The notes beneath the pieces are model-generated. The model made no database searches and had not been told where the DNA came from. It saw nothing but the letters and a program-made list of their open reading frames with translations. A DNA stretch of 64,000 nucleotides from CAVOEB01 sp965249645 (GTDB lineage: Bacteria; Pseudomonadota; Alphaproteobacteria; UBA828; JAPUJA01), in NCBI GenBank assembly GCA_965249645.1, contig CBDFML010000010.1, positions 372,001 to 436,000 of the forward strand, written 5' to 3'. The translations under genes and the position numbers were made by a program. Shown one piece after another: positions 39,752 through 48,369 of the stretch. How positions within the stretch are numbered: position 1 is the first letter of the stretch; each line of letters opens with the position of its first letter.

Positions 39752-40981
39752 TCAGGCGTTCGCCGCGCCCTCGGTCCAGTGGGCATGTTCCCACTCGTAC
39801 ATATAGTCGCGGGTCAACGGTACCGCTTCCTGGTCGCGGCAGAGCTGCATCTGCACGATCATGTGGTCCTGGCGGCGGAAAGCGGCTTCCGAGCCCGCGA
39901 GATAGAACTCCCACATCCGGCAGAAGCGCTCGTCGTAGATCTCCTTCACCTTCGCACGGTTGGCCTGGAAATTGCGCGACCAGTGTTCGAGTGTCTCGGC
40001 GTAATGCAGCCGGAGCACCTCCATGTCTGCCAGCTTCAGGCCGGTTTCTTCGAGCGGCGCGAAGACCTCGGAGAGAGACGGGCAGTAGCCGCCCGGGAAG
40101 ATGTATTTGCGCAGCCACGGGTTGGTCACGCTGGGCCCGTCCCAGCGGGCGATAAAGTGGATCAGGGCAACACCGTCCTCGGTCAGCAGGTCGCGCACTT
40201 TCTCGAAGAACTCGCGGTAATGCTTGACCCCGACATGTTCGAACATGCCGACTGAGACGATCCGGTCATAAGGGCCGGTTTCCTCGCGATAGTCCTGCAG
40301 GCGGAAGCGCACCCGGTCGGCCAAGCCATCCGTTTTCGCGCGCTCCGAAGACACCTTCTGCTGTTGAACGGAGAGAGTGACTCCCGTGACGTCGGCACCC
40401 GATTCTTTGGCAATGTAAAGTCCCAGCCCGCCCCAGCCCGAGCCGATGTCGAGTACCTTGCAGCCGGGCTCGAGGTGAAGCTTTGAGGCGAGATGGCGCT
40501 TCTTGTCGATCTGGGCCTGCTCGAGGCTGCTGTTGGGGGTTGTGAAATAGCCGCAGGAATACTGCCGGTCGGAATCGAGGTACAGGTCGAACAGCTCGTC
40601 GGAGAGGTCGTAATGATGGGCGACGTTCTTCTGGGCGCGCCCGATCGGGTTGTGCTGCATGACCGGGCGCCACATCCGCCCCACCCATTGGCAAAACCGC
40701 ACCAGCGGGGTCCGGTCGATCAGGTGAATGTTCAGCCCCACCAGATCGACGAACTCGCGGATCGTGGTGCCCTCTTCGAGGGTCAGCCGGCCGTCCATGT
40801 AGCCTTCGCCCACATGCAGCCGGGGGTTCCAGAACATCTGGCGCTCGAACCGCCGGTCGTGGAGGCGAATGGTGGCCGTTTTGCCGGGCTCACCGGCGAA
40901 CACATGCAGCTTGCCCCGGGAGTCGATCAGCCGGAGCGTGCCCCGTTTCATTAGTCTCTTGAGCAGTAGCCCGACCAGCAT
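39752..40981 (-). CDS. cfa: Cyclopropane-fatty-acyl-phospholipid synthase
   Basis: A 409-residue SAM-dependent enzyme that methylenates unsaturated membrane acyl chains. The N-terminal domain has FEGTTIREF-like and LVGLNIHLIDRTPLVRF segments, and the SAM motif is CKVLDIGSGWGGLGLYIAKE. Other family motifs are HHYDLSDELFDLYLD, YSCGYF, GMFEHVGVKHYREFF and YIFPGGYCPSL. It lies 39 bases after rplI and may be in the same transcript, yet the 357-base gap before dnaB suggests a break. Confidence 0.95.
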   Translation of the reverse strand: MLVGLLLKRLMKRGTLRLIDSRGKLHVFAGEPGKTATIRLHDRRFERQMFWNPRLHVGEGYMDGRLTLEEGTTIREFVDLVGLNIHLIDRTPLVRFCQWVGRMWRPVMQHNPIGRAQKNVAHHYDLSDELFDLYLDSDRQYSCGYFTTPNSSLEQAQIDKKRHLASKLHLEPGCKVLDIGSGWGGLGLYIAKESGADVTGVTLSVQQQKVSSERAKTDGLADRVRFRLQDYREETGPYDRIVSVGMFEHVGVKHYREFFEKVRDLLTEDGVALIHFIARWDGPSVTNPWLRKYIFPGGYCPSLSEVFAPLEETGLKLADMEVLRLHYAETLEHWSRNFQANRAKVKEIYDERFCRMWEFYLAGSEAAFRRQDHMIVQMQLCRDQEAVPLTRDYMYEWEHAHWTEGAANA

Positions 40982-41020
40982 TCGATCGACCCCCCTCTGA
41001 TAGCAGCGTCCGTTGGCCGG

Positions 41021-41707
41021 TTAGCCGGCGTCGGGCGCGGTTTCTGCTTCGGCCGTGGTTTCCTCGTCGGTTGACGGAGCCGCGTCGGATCCATCGGCGC
41101 TTTCCTCCGCGGCCGCAGCCTCGACCGCCTCGGCCACTTCGGTGGCGGCGCTCGCCTCGAAGAGTTCTTCGATTTGTGGAGCTTGCTCTTCAGGCGCCGC
41201 GTTCTGGGCGCCTTCCGTTTCGCGCGGACCGGCTGGCCGGGCCGCCTGCAGCAGCGCCTCTTCGTCGGAGCGCGCGACGTTGACCGTCACCTCGATTTCG
41301 ACTTCCGGGTGAAGCGCGATGGCCACGGGATAGACACCCAGTGCCTTGATCGTCGTGTCGAGCCGGACCTGCTGGCGCGTCACGGGCGTGCCGCTCTCGC
41401 CGATCAACTTTGCGATATCGCGCGCGGTGACCGACCCATAGAGCTGAAAGCTCTCGCTTGCCTGTCGGATTAGCACCCAGCTGGTTCCCGCGAGGCCCTG
41501 CGCTGCCGCCTCGGCGTCGGCGCGCTTGTCGTCGTTTGCGCGGATCAGCTCGGCACGGTCGCCATCGAAACGCTCGAGATTTCCCTTGGTCGCCCGAAGT
41601 GCTTTGCCCTGGGGCAGCAGGAAATTACGCGCGTAGCCGTCCTTGACGGCGACCACGTCGCCGAGCTGGCCGAGTTTGCCGATCCGTTCGAGCAGAATTA
41701 CGTCCAT
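41021..41707 (-). CDS. rplI: 50S ribosomal protein L9 with acidic C-terminal extension
   Basis: The first 150 or so of 228 residues are a normal L9: MDVILLERIGKLGQLGDVVA, the conserved VKDGYARNFLLPQGKA, the long connecting helix and the C-terminal RNA-binding domain ending near EVTVNVARSDEE. About 70 further residues form an Ala/Glu-rich, acidic, probably disordered tail (QAPQIEELFEASAATEVAEA and a DE/TA-rich end). This tail is not part of the usual L9 of about 148 residues. It follows the DUF2232 gene after 7 bases. Confidence 0.96.
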   Translation of the reverse strand: MDVILLERIGKLGQLGDVVAVKDGYARNFLLPQGKALRATKGNLERFDGDRAELIRANDDKRADAEAAAQGLAGTSWVLIRQASESFQLYGSVTARDIAKLIGESGTPVTRQQVRLDTTIKALGVYPVAIALHPEVEIEVTVNVARSDEEALLQAARPAGPRETEGAQNAAPEEQAPQIEELFEASAATEVAEAVEAAAAEESADGSDAAPSTDEETTAEAETAPDAG

Positions 41708-41714
41708 TCTCTTG

Positions 41715-42695
41715 TCACTCCTGGCGTGTCAAATCCTGACCGGGTCCACCCGGTCCGCTTCCTCCACCGCCGAACCGGCGGCGCATATTAAACCATTGTT
41801 CCGCAAGACCCAGACCGGCCAACGCCATCATGCTGAAGGGCTGTGCGAATAACAATAAAGCATACAGAGCGATCAGCACAATGATGCCGGCCGAAAGTCT
41901 CCGCGCGAAGTTGTGCACCACGGTGATGCCGAGAAAGAAATAGGGCGCCCCAAAGGCGATCGCCACGCCGGCGCCGACGAAGCCGATCTGGTCGGGGGCG
42001 AACAGCCCGAGACTGAGGGCGGCGGCGAACACGTAGGCGGGCCAGCGGGGCAGCACCATCTCGGTGAATTCGAAGCTGGGTCGCAGGGTCTTGGAGAACC
42101 GGCGCAGCACGAGTTGGGCGAGCAACATGGAGATCGCCATGAACAGCACGCCCATGCCCGGCGTCCAGGTTACCGCGTTATAGGCAGTTGCTTGCAGCGC
42201 CGCTTCCGCGCTCTGACCGTCCGGTGCCGGAACGGCGCCGAGCGTCTCGCCGTAAATTGCCCGTACCTGCTCCGAGAACAGGCCCACCAGTCCGCCCTCG
42301 TGCCCGGCGAAGAGTCCTGCCGCGATCAGGAACAGGAGGCTGAAATAGATCGTGCCAATCACGAGCAATCGGCCTGTCGGATACCATTCGATGTTGCCCT
42401 GAGGGTCGGTACGATTGAGCAGCGCGTTGCGCACTATCAGCGCGACGGGGCCGAGAATGCCGAGGGCATAGATCAGCGAAAAGGCAAAGGATCCGAGCAC
42501 CAGCCCGCCGAGCACCGCCGCCACGCCACCTGCCAGAAAGACCATCCGGTAACCGCGCGAAAGGCCGACGAAAAAAAGCGGCACGGGCGCGAAGGGCACG
42601 ATCAGCATGGCGAGAAACATGTTCGCGCCTGCGACCGCGTAGATCAGCGCGGACGCTACGCCTGCCGCGATCGCGATGAGATAGTCTCTAAGCAT
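41715..42695 (-). CDS. DUF2232 family membrane protein
   Basis: A 326-residue multi-pass membrane protein with helices such as IAAGVASALIYAVAGANMFL, LIVPFAPVPLFFVGL and VFAAALSLGLFAPDQIGFVG, matching the DUF2232/YybS-like family commonly found between rpsR and rplI. YybS-type proteins have no settled function. It probably has eight helices and short loops. It is in the rpsF-rpsR-rplI operon. Confidence 0.85.
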   Translation of the reverse strand: MLRDYLIAIAAGVASALIYAVAGANMFLAMLIVPFAPVPLFFVGLSRGYRMVFLAGGVAAVLGGLVLGSFAFSLIYALGILGPVALIVRNALLNRTDPQGNIEWYPTGRLLVIGTIYFSLLFLIAAGLFAGHEGGLVGLFSEQVRAIYGETLGAVPAPDGQSAEAALQATAYNAVTWTPGMGVLFMAISMLLAQLVLRRFSKTLRPSFEFTEMVLPRWPAYVFAAALSLGLFAPDQIGFVGAGVAIAFGAPYFFLGITVVHNFARRLSAGIIVLIALYALLLFAQPFSMMALAGLGLAEQWFNMRRRFGGGGSGPGGPGQDLTRQE

Positions 42696-42723
42696 CGCGA
42701 GCGGGCGCCCGCCGGGCGCCGGG

Positions 42724-43014
42724 TCAGTGTTCCGTGAAGGGCAGCAGCGCGAGGATCCGGGCTCGCTTGATGGCGCGCGAGAGCGCGCGCTGCTTTTTCG
42801 CCGAGATGGCGGTGATCCGGCTCGGCACGATTTTGCCTCGCTCCGAGAGGAAGCGTTGCAGCAGCTTTACATCCTTGTAGTCGACCTTCGGCGCACCCGC
42901 GCCGCTCAAGGGGCAGGTCTTGCGCCGCCGGAAGAACGGCCGGCGTGCGAAGCCGCCGCCACCGCCACCGCCCGACCGACCGCCAGAGTAGGCGCGGCCC
43001 CCATCCATGCTCAT
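42724..43014 (-). CDS. rpsR: 30S ribosomal protein S18
   Basis: A 96-residue protein with the S18 core RRKTCPLSGAGAPKVDYKD, LLQRFLSERGKIVPSRITAI and RALSRAIKRARILALLPFTEH. The N-terminus has a Gly-run extension (GGRSGGGGGGGF). Its start overlaps the rpsF stop by 4 bases, coupling the S6-S18 pair. Confidence 0.97.
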   Translation of the reverse strand: MSMDGGRAYSGGRSGGGGGGGFARRPFFRRRKTCPLSGAGAPKVDYKDVKLLQRFLSERGKIVPSRITAISAKKQRALSRAIKRARILALLPFTEH

Positions 43015-43691
43015 GTATCGTCTCCCGTCGCGGCATCGTTGGCCGTGTCGTCTGTCTCGGTGCTGGCGGCGTTCGTGTCGTCTGTCTCGGTGCTGGCGGC
43101 GTTCGTGTCGTCTGTCTCGGTTTTGGCGGCGTTCGTGTCGTCTGTCTCGGTTTTGGCGGCGTCCGCGTCGGCTGTCTCGGATTTGGCGGCGTCCGCGTCG
43201 GCGGCCTCGGTTTTGGCGGCGTCCGCGTCGGCGGTCTCGGTTTTGGCGGCGCCCGCGGCGCCGTTATCCCGGTCGCGTGGCGTATGGCTGCGTTCGCCTC
43301 GGTCTCCGCGCTCGCCCCGATCTCCGCGCTCGCCCCGATCTCCGCGCTCGCCCCGATCTCCGCGCGACGATTTCGCCTGCATCATGGCCGACGGGCCTTC
43401 CTCGAGCTCCTTGACGCGGATCGTGAGGATGCGCAAGACATCCTCGTCGAGGCTCATGTTGCGCTCCATCTCCTTGACCGCCGCTGAGGGCGCGTCCAGG
43501 TTGAACATGATGTAGTGACCCTTGCGATGTTTCTTGATCCGGTAGGCGAGGGATTTCAGTCCCCAGTATTCGGTCTTCTCGACCTTGCCACCGTTGTCCG
43601 TAATGATCCCGGCAAAGCGTTCGGCAAGTGCCTCGGCCTGTTGTCCCGAGATCTCCGGACGGGCGATGAACGTGCTCTCGTAGAACGCCAT
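43011..43691 (-). CDS. rpsF: 30S ribosomal protein S6 with repeat-rich C-terminal tail
   Basis: Residues 1-105 are a standard S6 (MAFYESTFIARPEISGQQAE, GLKSLAYRIKKHRKGHYIMF, LTIRVKELEEGPSAMMQ). The remaining 120 residues are a low-complexity tail: four GDRGER units at residues 111-134, then seven ten-residue units of the type AAKTETADAD / AASTETDDTN at residues 148-217, ending in an acidic stretch. The tail is strongly charged and presumably disordered. Usual alphaproteobacterial S6 proteins have shorter tails, so this looks like expansion by DNA tandem duplication. It heads the rpsF-rpsR-DUF2232-rplI operon. Confidence 0.96.
   Translation of the reverse strand: MAFYESTFIARPEISGQQAEALAERFAGIITDNGGKVEKTEYWGLKSLAYRIKKHRKGHYIMFNLDAPSAAVKEMERNMSLDEDVLRILTIRVKELEEGPSAMMQAKSSRGDRGERGDRGERGDRGERGDRGERSHTPRDRDNGAAGAAKTETADADAAKTEAADADAAKSETADADAAKTETDDTNAAKTETDDTNAASTETDDTNAASTETDDTANDAATGDDT
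43041..43250. repeat. Seven tandem 30-bp repeats inside rpsF
   Basis: Seven in-frame 30-bp units encode ten-residue repeats (AA[KS][TS]E[TA][AD]D[AT][DNA]). The copies at the 3' end of the gene are nearly identical in DNA, which suggests recent duplication and possible length variation between strains. Confidence 0.95.
43290..43361. repeat. Four tandem 18-bp repeats inside rpsF
   Basis: Four almost identical 18-bp units encode GDRGER repeats in the S6 tail. The plus-strand unit reads CGCTCGCCCCGATCTCCG. Confidence 0.95.
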
Positions 43692-43837
43692 GCCGGTCTG
43701 TCTCCTTCATGCGTCCCGGGCGCTGTGGCGCAGGACAGCGCGGCGCGGGCAGCCGGGCTGCACGCGTCGCGTCTCACGGGTGAAAAAACGCGGCGCAAGA
43801 TCGTGGCATAGCCGGGCCGAGCGCCTCAAGGCGCCGA

Positions 43838-43865
43838 ACTATACAGCATTCGTACCCGCGCGCAA
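43838..43865 (-). promoter_or_regulatory. Possible promoter of the rpsF operon
   Basis: On the minus strand TTGCGC, a 16-base spacer and TATAGT (43843-43838) are readable, about 150 bases upstream of the rpsF ATG. The -10 is good and the -35 partial. Confidence 0.4.
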
Positions 43866-43934
43866 GCGCCGCTTGACAGGCGGATGCACCCCGCTTTCAC
43901 TGGGCGCGCAAGGCGAAACAAGGCGGTGGGGGTT

Positions 43935-44882
43935 GTGTTGGTCAAGCGTGCATTTGTGTTTCCAGGTCAGGGCTCCCAGGAGGTCGGGATGGGCCGCGCA
44001 CTGGCCGAGCAGTTTCCCGCGGCCCGCCAGGTTCTCGAAGAGGTTGACGACGCGCTCGGCGAGCATCTTTCCCGGCTCATGGCCGAAGGGCCGGGCGAGG
44101 ACCTGATGCTTACCAGTAACACCCAACCGGCACTGATGGCGGCCTCGATGGCGGTGGTTCGGGTCCTCGAGCATGAAACCGAAACCTCGCTCGCCGTCCA
44201 CGGCGCCTTCGTCGCAGGTCATTCGCTTGGAGAATATTCCGCACTATGCGCCGCGGGCGCGCTGTCCGTGACTGCGACGGCGCGGCTCGTTCGGCTGCGC
44301 GGCGAAGCAATGCAGCAGGCGGTGCCGCAGGGCAAGGGCGCGATGGCTGCGCTGCTTGGCGTCGACCTCGAGATCGCCCAGGCGATCGCCGCCGACGCGG
44401 CGGAAGGAGAGGTCTGTGCCGCGGCCAACGACAATGCCCCCGGCCAGGTCGTCATCTCGGGCTCACGCACCGCGGTGGAACGAGCGATCGAGCTGGCCGG
44501 CGAGCGCGGCGCGAAGCGTGCCATCTTGCTGCCCGTCAGTGCGCCGTTTCATTGCGCCCTAATGGCGCCGGCCGGCGAAGCCATGGCTGAGGCTCTGGCC
44601 GGGATTACCGTCGCGCCGCCCGCTTTGCCGCTGGTCGCAAACGTGACGGCCCAGCCTGTAACCGAGCCCACCGTCATTCGGCGTCAGCTTGTCGAGCAGG
44701 TCACGGCGATGGTGCGCTGGCGCGAATCGGTCCAGTATCTGCGCGCTCAGGAAGTCGAGACAGTGGTCGAGCTGGGCCACGGCAAGGTGCTGAGCGGGCT
44801 GACCAAGCGGATCGACCGCGAGCTTCAGCCGCTCTCGGTGGGCGATGTGGAGTCGGTCGAGGCGTTTCTGGGCACTCTTTAA
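43935..44882 (+). CDS. fabD: Malonyl-CoA:ACP transacylase
   Basis: A 315-residue acyltransferase loading malonate onto ACP. The N-terminus has FVFPGQGSQEVGMG, the nucleophile Ser is in GHSLGEYSALCAAGAL (near residue 97), and the catalytic His is in SAPFHCALM. The Gln of PGQGSQ completes the site. I chose the GTG at 43935 because GGGGG at 43928-43932 lies just upstream and the protein then starts at the conserved LVKRAFVFPGQG. It begins the fabD-fabG-acpP-fabF cluster. Confidence 0.95.
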   Translation: MLVKRAFVFPGQGSQEVGMGRALAEQFPAARQVLEEVDDALGEHLSRLMAEGPGEDLMLTSNTQPALMAASMAVVRVLEHETETSLAVHGAFVAGHSLGEYSALCAAGALSVTATARLVRLRGEAMQQAVPQGKGAMAALLGVDLEIAQAIAADAAEGEVCAAANDNAPGQVVISGSRTAVERAIELAGERGAKRAILLPVSAPFHCALMAPAGEAMAEALAGITVAPPALPLVANVTAQPVTEPTVIRRQLVEQVTAMVRWRESVQYLRAQEVETVVELGHGKVLSGLTKRIDRELQPLSVGDVESVEAFLGTL

Positions 44883-44913
44883 AAATATCCGCGAAGCAAA
44901 ACGAGGAATTGGA

Positions 44914-45651
44914 ATGTTCGATCTGACGGGAAAGACGGCGTTGGTCACCGGCGCCTCGGGCGGTATCGGCGCGGCGATCGCGCGGGCACTCCACGCCCAA
45001 GGCGCGCAGGTCACCCTGTCCGGTACCCGCCGAGACGCGCTCGATGCACTGGCCAGCGAGTTGGGTGCGGGTGCGGGCTGCCTCGCCTGCGATCTCGCCG
45101 ATGCCGCGGCCGTCGCGACTCTGGCCAAAGACGCCGAGGCTGCGATGGGCGGCCTCGATATTCTGGTCAACAACGCGGGCCGCACGAGCGACGGGCTCGC
45201 CATGCGAATGTCCGACGAGGATTGGAACGCGGTCCTCGAGGTCAATCTCAGTGCCGGATTCCGGCTTTCGCGCGCAGTCCTGCGCGGCATGATGAAGCGT
45301 CGCTTCGGTCGGATCATCAATATTACTTCGGTCGTCGCTCAGGCCGGCAACCCCGGCCAGGCCAATTATGTCGCCGCGAAGGCCGGGCTGACCGGCATGA
45401 CCAAAAGTCTTGCGGCCGAGGTTGCCGGCCGGAACATCACCGTCAACTGCATCGCACCAGGCTTCATCGAGACACCGATGACCGATGCGCTGCCCGAAGA
45501 ACGGCGTGCCGCGCTGCTCACGTCGATCCCTGCGGGTCGGCTCGGCCAGCCCGGAGAAATCGCGGCCGGCGCGGTTTTTCTGGCCAGCGACGAGGCGGCT
45601 TACGTGACTGGCGCGACGCTCTCGATAAACGGCGGAATGGCCATGATCTGA
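44914..45651 (+). CDS. fabG: 3-oxoacyl-ACP reductase
   Basis: A 245-residue classical SDR for the first reduction of fatty-acid elongation. Cofactor motif is ALVTGASGGIGAAIARAL, then NNAGRTSDGLAMRM, catalytic Ser in INITSVVAQAGNPGQANY, and Tyr-Lys in YVAAKAGLTGMTKSLAAEVA. The start ATG at 44914 (MFDLTGKTALVTG) is preceded by CGAGGAATTGGA. The position between fabD and acpP confirms the assignment. Confidence 0.95.
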   Translation: MFDLTGKTALVTGASGGIGAAIARALHAQGAQVTLSGTRRDALDALASELGAGAGCLACDLADAAAVATLAKDAEAAMGGLDILVNNAGRTSDGLAMRMSDEDWNAVLEVNLSAGFRLSRAVLRGMMKRRFGRIINITSVVAQAGNPGQANYVAAKAGLTGMTKSLAAEVAGRNITVNCIAPGFIETPMTDALPEERRAALLTSIPAGRLGQPGEIAAGAVFLASDEAAYVTGATLSINGGMAMI

Positions 45652-45814
45652 GCCGATTTGACAGGGCTGTGATCGTCTAGTCAAACGCTGGAAAGTGTGT
45701 TACCACCGCGAAGCGTCACGCCGCAGCCGAGGGGTATCGTTTCCGGTGCCGCCGAGGGTCCAAAACAACAGGATGTTCCCTGGAACGACCACTAGCCTGA
45801 AGGAAATTTGACGT

Positions 45815-46051
45815 ATGAGTGATGTCCCGGATCGGGTGAAAAAAATTGTCGTCGAGCATCTTGGCGTCGAGGAATCCAAGGTCACCGACAATGCCAGCTT
45901 CATTGACGATCTCGGCGCCGACAGCCTGGATACCGTCGAGTTGGTGATGGCGTTCGAGGAGGAATTCGGCTGCGAAATCCCCGATGACGCCGCGGAAAAG
46001 ATCCTGACCGTCAAGGACGCGGTCGAATACATCAAGGAACTCGAGGGTTAG
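45815..46051 (+). CDS. acpP: Acyl carrier protein
   Basis: A 78-residue acidic four-helix protein carrying acyl chains on 4'-phosphopantetheine. The attachment Ser is S37 in GADSLDTVELVMAFEEEF. The 163-base gap from fabG likely holds its own promoter, as is common for acpP. Confidence 0.97.
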   Translation: MSDVPDRVKKIVVEHLGVEESKVTDNASFIDDLGADSLDTVELVMAFEEEFGCEIPDDAAEKILTVKDAVEYIKELEG

Positions 46052-46118
46052 CCGCCATGAGCGCGGGGACCCATCGGGGTCCCGGGATCGCTCGGGGGCG
46101 GACCGCCCGGTTGATGCC

Positions 46119-47378
46119 ATGAGACGCGTAGTCGTGACCGGCCTTGGCTTGGTGACGCCGCTGGGGTGCGGTGTGGCCGGGGTGTGGGAGCGCCTCGTTA
46201 ATGGCAAATCGGGAATCAGCCCGATCACCGATTTCAATGTCGACGACCTGCCCGCCAAGGTCGCGGGCCAGGTGCCTCGCGGCGAGGGTCCGGGCCAACT
46301 CAATCTCGAAGCGGTCGTCCCGCCCAAAGAACTCAAGAAGATGGACGACTTCATCCTCTTCGCCATTGCCGCGGCCGACCAGGCTGTGGCCGATGCCGGC
46401 TGGACGCCCGAGGACGAGGGCGCGCTCGAGCGAACCGGCGTGATGATCGGCTCGGGCATCGGCGGGCTGAAGACCATTGAGGCGGGCACTGTCCTGATGA
46501 ATGAGAAAGGCCCGCGCCGCCTGAGCCCGTTTTTCATCCCCTCCGCGTTGATCAATCTCGCGGCCGGCCATGTCTCCATGAAATACGGCTACAAGGGGCC
46601 CAACCATTCGGTCGTCACCGCCTGCTCGACGGGCGCCCATGCGATCGGCGATGCCAGCCGTCTTATCGCGTTCGACGATGCCGACGTCATGGTCGCCGGC
46701 GGCGCCGAGGCGGTGATATGCCGGCTTGGGCTGGCCGGGTTTGCCGCCGCCCGGGCGCTGTCAACCGGGTTTAACGACACCCCCGAAAAGGCGTCGCGCC
46801 CGTGGGATGTCGATCGTGACGGCTTCGTCATGGGCGAAGGTTCCGGCCTTGTCGTGCTTGAGGAGATGGAGCACGCCAAGGCGCGCGGGGCCACGATTTA
46901 CGCCGAAATCATGGGCTATGGCCTGTCGGGCGACGCCTATCACCTGACCGCTCCACGGCCCGATGGCAGCGGCGGCGAGCGTTCGATGCGCATGGCGCTC
47001 AAGCGGGCCGGAGTCGATCTCGGCGATATCGACTATATCAATGCCCACGGAACCTCGACGCCGCTGGGCGACGAGATCGAGCTGGGTGCCGTGAAACGCC
47101 TGTTCGGAGACGCGGCCTACAAGCTTTCCATGTCCTCGACAAAATCCTCCATCGGTCATCTGCTGGGCGCGGCAGGCAGCGTCGAATTGATATTTTCGAT
47201 TCTCGCGGTGGTCAACGGCGTCGTCCCGCCGACCCTGAACCTCGACAATCCGTCGCCGGGTTGCGATATCGACCTCGTGCCCTATCAGGCCAAGGAGCGG
47301 CCCGTGCGTTACGCGCTGTCCAACTCCTTCGGTTTCGGCGGCACCAACGCAAGCCTGGTGATCGGTCGGGCTCCGTAA
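46119..47378 (+). CDS. fabF: 3-oxoacyl-ACP synthase II
   Basis: A 419-residue condensing enzyme. The active-site Cys is C169 (VVTACSTGAHAIGDA), with catalytic His residues in NAHGTSTPLGD and the SSIGHLLGAAG segment and the C-terminal NSFGFGGTNASLVI. Normal length. It elongates acyl-ACPs and follows acpP, separated by 67 bases. Confidence 0.97.
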   Translation: MRRVVVTGLGLVTPLGCGVAGVWERLVNGKSGISPITDFNVDDLPAKVAGQVPRGEGPGQLNLEAVVPPKELKKMDDFILFAIAAADQAVADAGWTPEDEGALERTGVMIGSGIGGLKTIEAGTVLMNEKGPRRLSPFFIPSALINLAAGHVSMKYGYKGPNHSVVTACSTGAHAIGDASRLIAFDDADVMVAGGAEAVICRLGLAGFAAARALSTGFNDTPEKASRPWDVDRDGFVMGEGSGLVVLEEMEHAKARGATIYAEIMGYGLSGDAYHLTAPRPDGSGGERSMRMALKRAGVDLGDIDYINAHGTSTPLGDEIELGAVKRLFGDAAYKLSMSSTKSSIGHLLGAAGSVELIFSILAVVNGVVPPTLNLDNPSPGCDIDLVPYQAKERPVRYALSNSFGFGGTNASLVIGRAP

Positions 47379-47382
47379 TTCC

Positions 47383-48369
47383 ATGCGGCGCACTGCCGTC
47401 CGCATTCTTCTTCCCGCCGTTCTCCTTCTCGCCGCGCTCGCTGCGGGCGCCGCGCTCTGGGGTTGGACGCAGTTCGGAGCCGAGGGGCCTCTTGGGGCAC
47501 CCGCAACGGTGATTCTCGATCGCGGGCTCGGCCTGCAGGGCATCGCCCGGAGGCTGGAAGAACGTGGCGTCATTGCCAGCGCTACGGTGTTCTCCGTGGG
47601 GGTCCGTCTGACCGGTTCGCATGATCGCCTGCGGGCCGGCGAGTACGCGTTCGAGCCGGGCATTTCTCCCCGCGCGGTGATGGATGAGCTGGTCGCGGGC
47701 GACGTGGTGGTCCATCGCCTGACCCTGCCCGAAGGCCTGTCGAGCACCGAGATCGTCGCACTGATAGAGGCGGCTCCGGCGTTGACCGGTGAGATCGCCG
47801 GGCCGGTTACCGAAGGCTCGCTGCTGCCCGACACCTACCATTATGTCTATGGCGACGATCGTACGCGGTTGATTGTGCGTATGCAGGCGGCTATGCAGGG
47901 CGCACTCGAAGAGCTTTGGCCCGCGCGGGCCGACGGCCTGCCGCTCGCGAGCCCGGAGGAAGCGGTGGTTCTCGCCTCCATAATCGAGAAGGAGACCGGC
48001 CTTGCCGGTGATCGGGCGCTGGTCGCGGGCGTCTTCGTCAACCGGCTTCGGATCGGCATGCCCCTGCAATCCGATCCCACTGTCGTCTACGCGCTTGCGC
48101 GGGGCGGGGTCGTTCTCGATCGCCCGCTCCGTCGCTTCGACCTGGAGCTGGACGATCCCTACAACACCTACCGTCATCGCGGCTTGCCGCCGGGGCCCAT
48201 CGCCAACCCGGGCCGGGCCGCGCTCGAAGCCGCCCTTCATCCGGCCGAGACCGGGGCCTATTATTTTGTCGCCGACGGCACCGGCGGTCACGCCTTTGCC
48301 GCGACTCTCGACGAACACAACCTCAACGTTCAGCGCTATCGCGACATGCTGTCGGGCGGCGTACCCTGA
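47383..48369 (+). CDS. mltG: Endolytic murein transglycosylase
   Basis: A 328-residue YceG-like inner-membrane enzyme that cuts nascent glycan strands. It has one N-terminal helix (RILLPAVLLLAALAAGAALW), then LPEGLSSTEIVALIEA, GSLLPDTYHY, and the catalytic-Glu motif ASIIEKETG at residues 198-206, with MPLQSDPTVVYAL and PPGPIANPGRAAL afterwards. It lies 4 bases after fabF. Its 3' end overlaps the convergent SDR gene by 34 bases. Confidence 0.95.
   Translation: MRRTAVRILLPAVLLLAALAAGAALWGWTQFGAEGPLGAPATVILDRGLGLQGIARRLEERGVIASATVFSVGVRLTGSHDRLRAGEYAFEPGISPRAVMDELVAGDVVVHRLTLPEGLSSTEIVALIEAAPALTGEIAGPVTEGSLLPDTYHYVYGDDRTRLIVRMQAAMQGALEELWPARADGLPLASPEEAVVLASIIEKETGLAGDRALVAGVFVNRLRIGMPLQSDPTVVYALARGGVVLDRPLRRFDLELDDPYNTYRHRGLPPGPIANPGRAALEAALHPAETGAYYFVADGTGGHAFAATLDEHNLNVQRYRDMLSGGVP

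Noticed and set aside
43041..43361. CRISPR array
   Set aside because: The repeats are contiguous, without spacers, and are in frame in the S6 gene.
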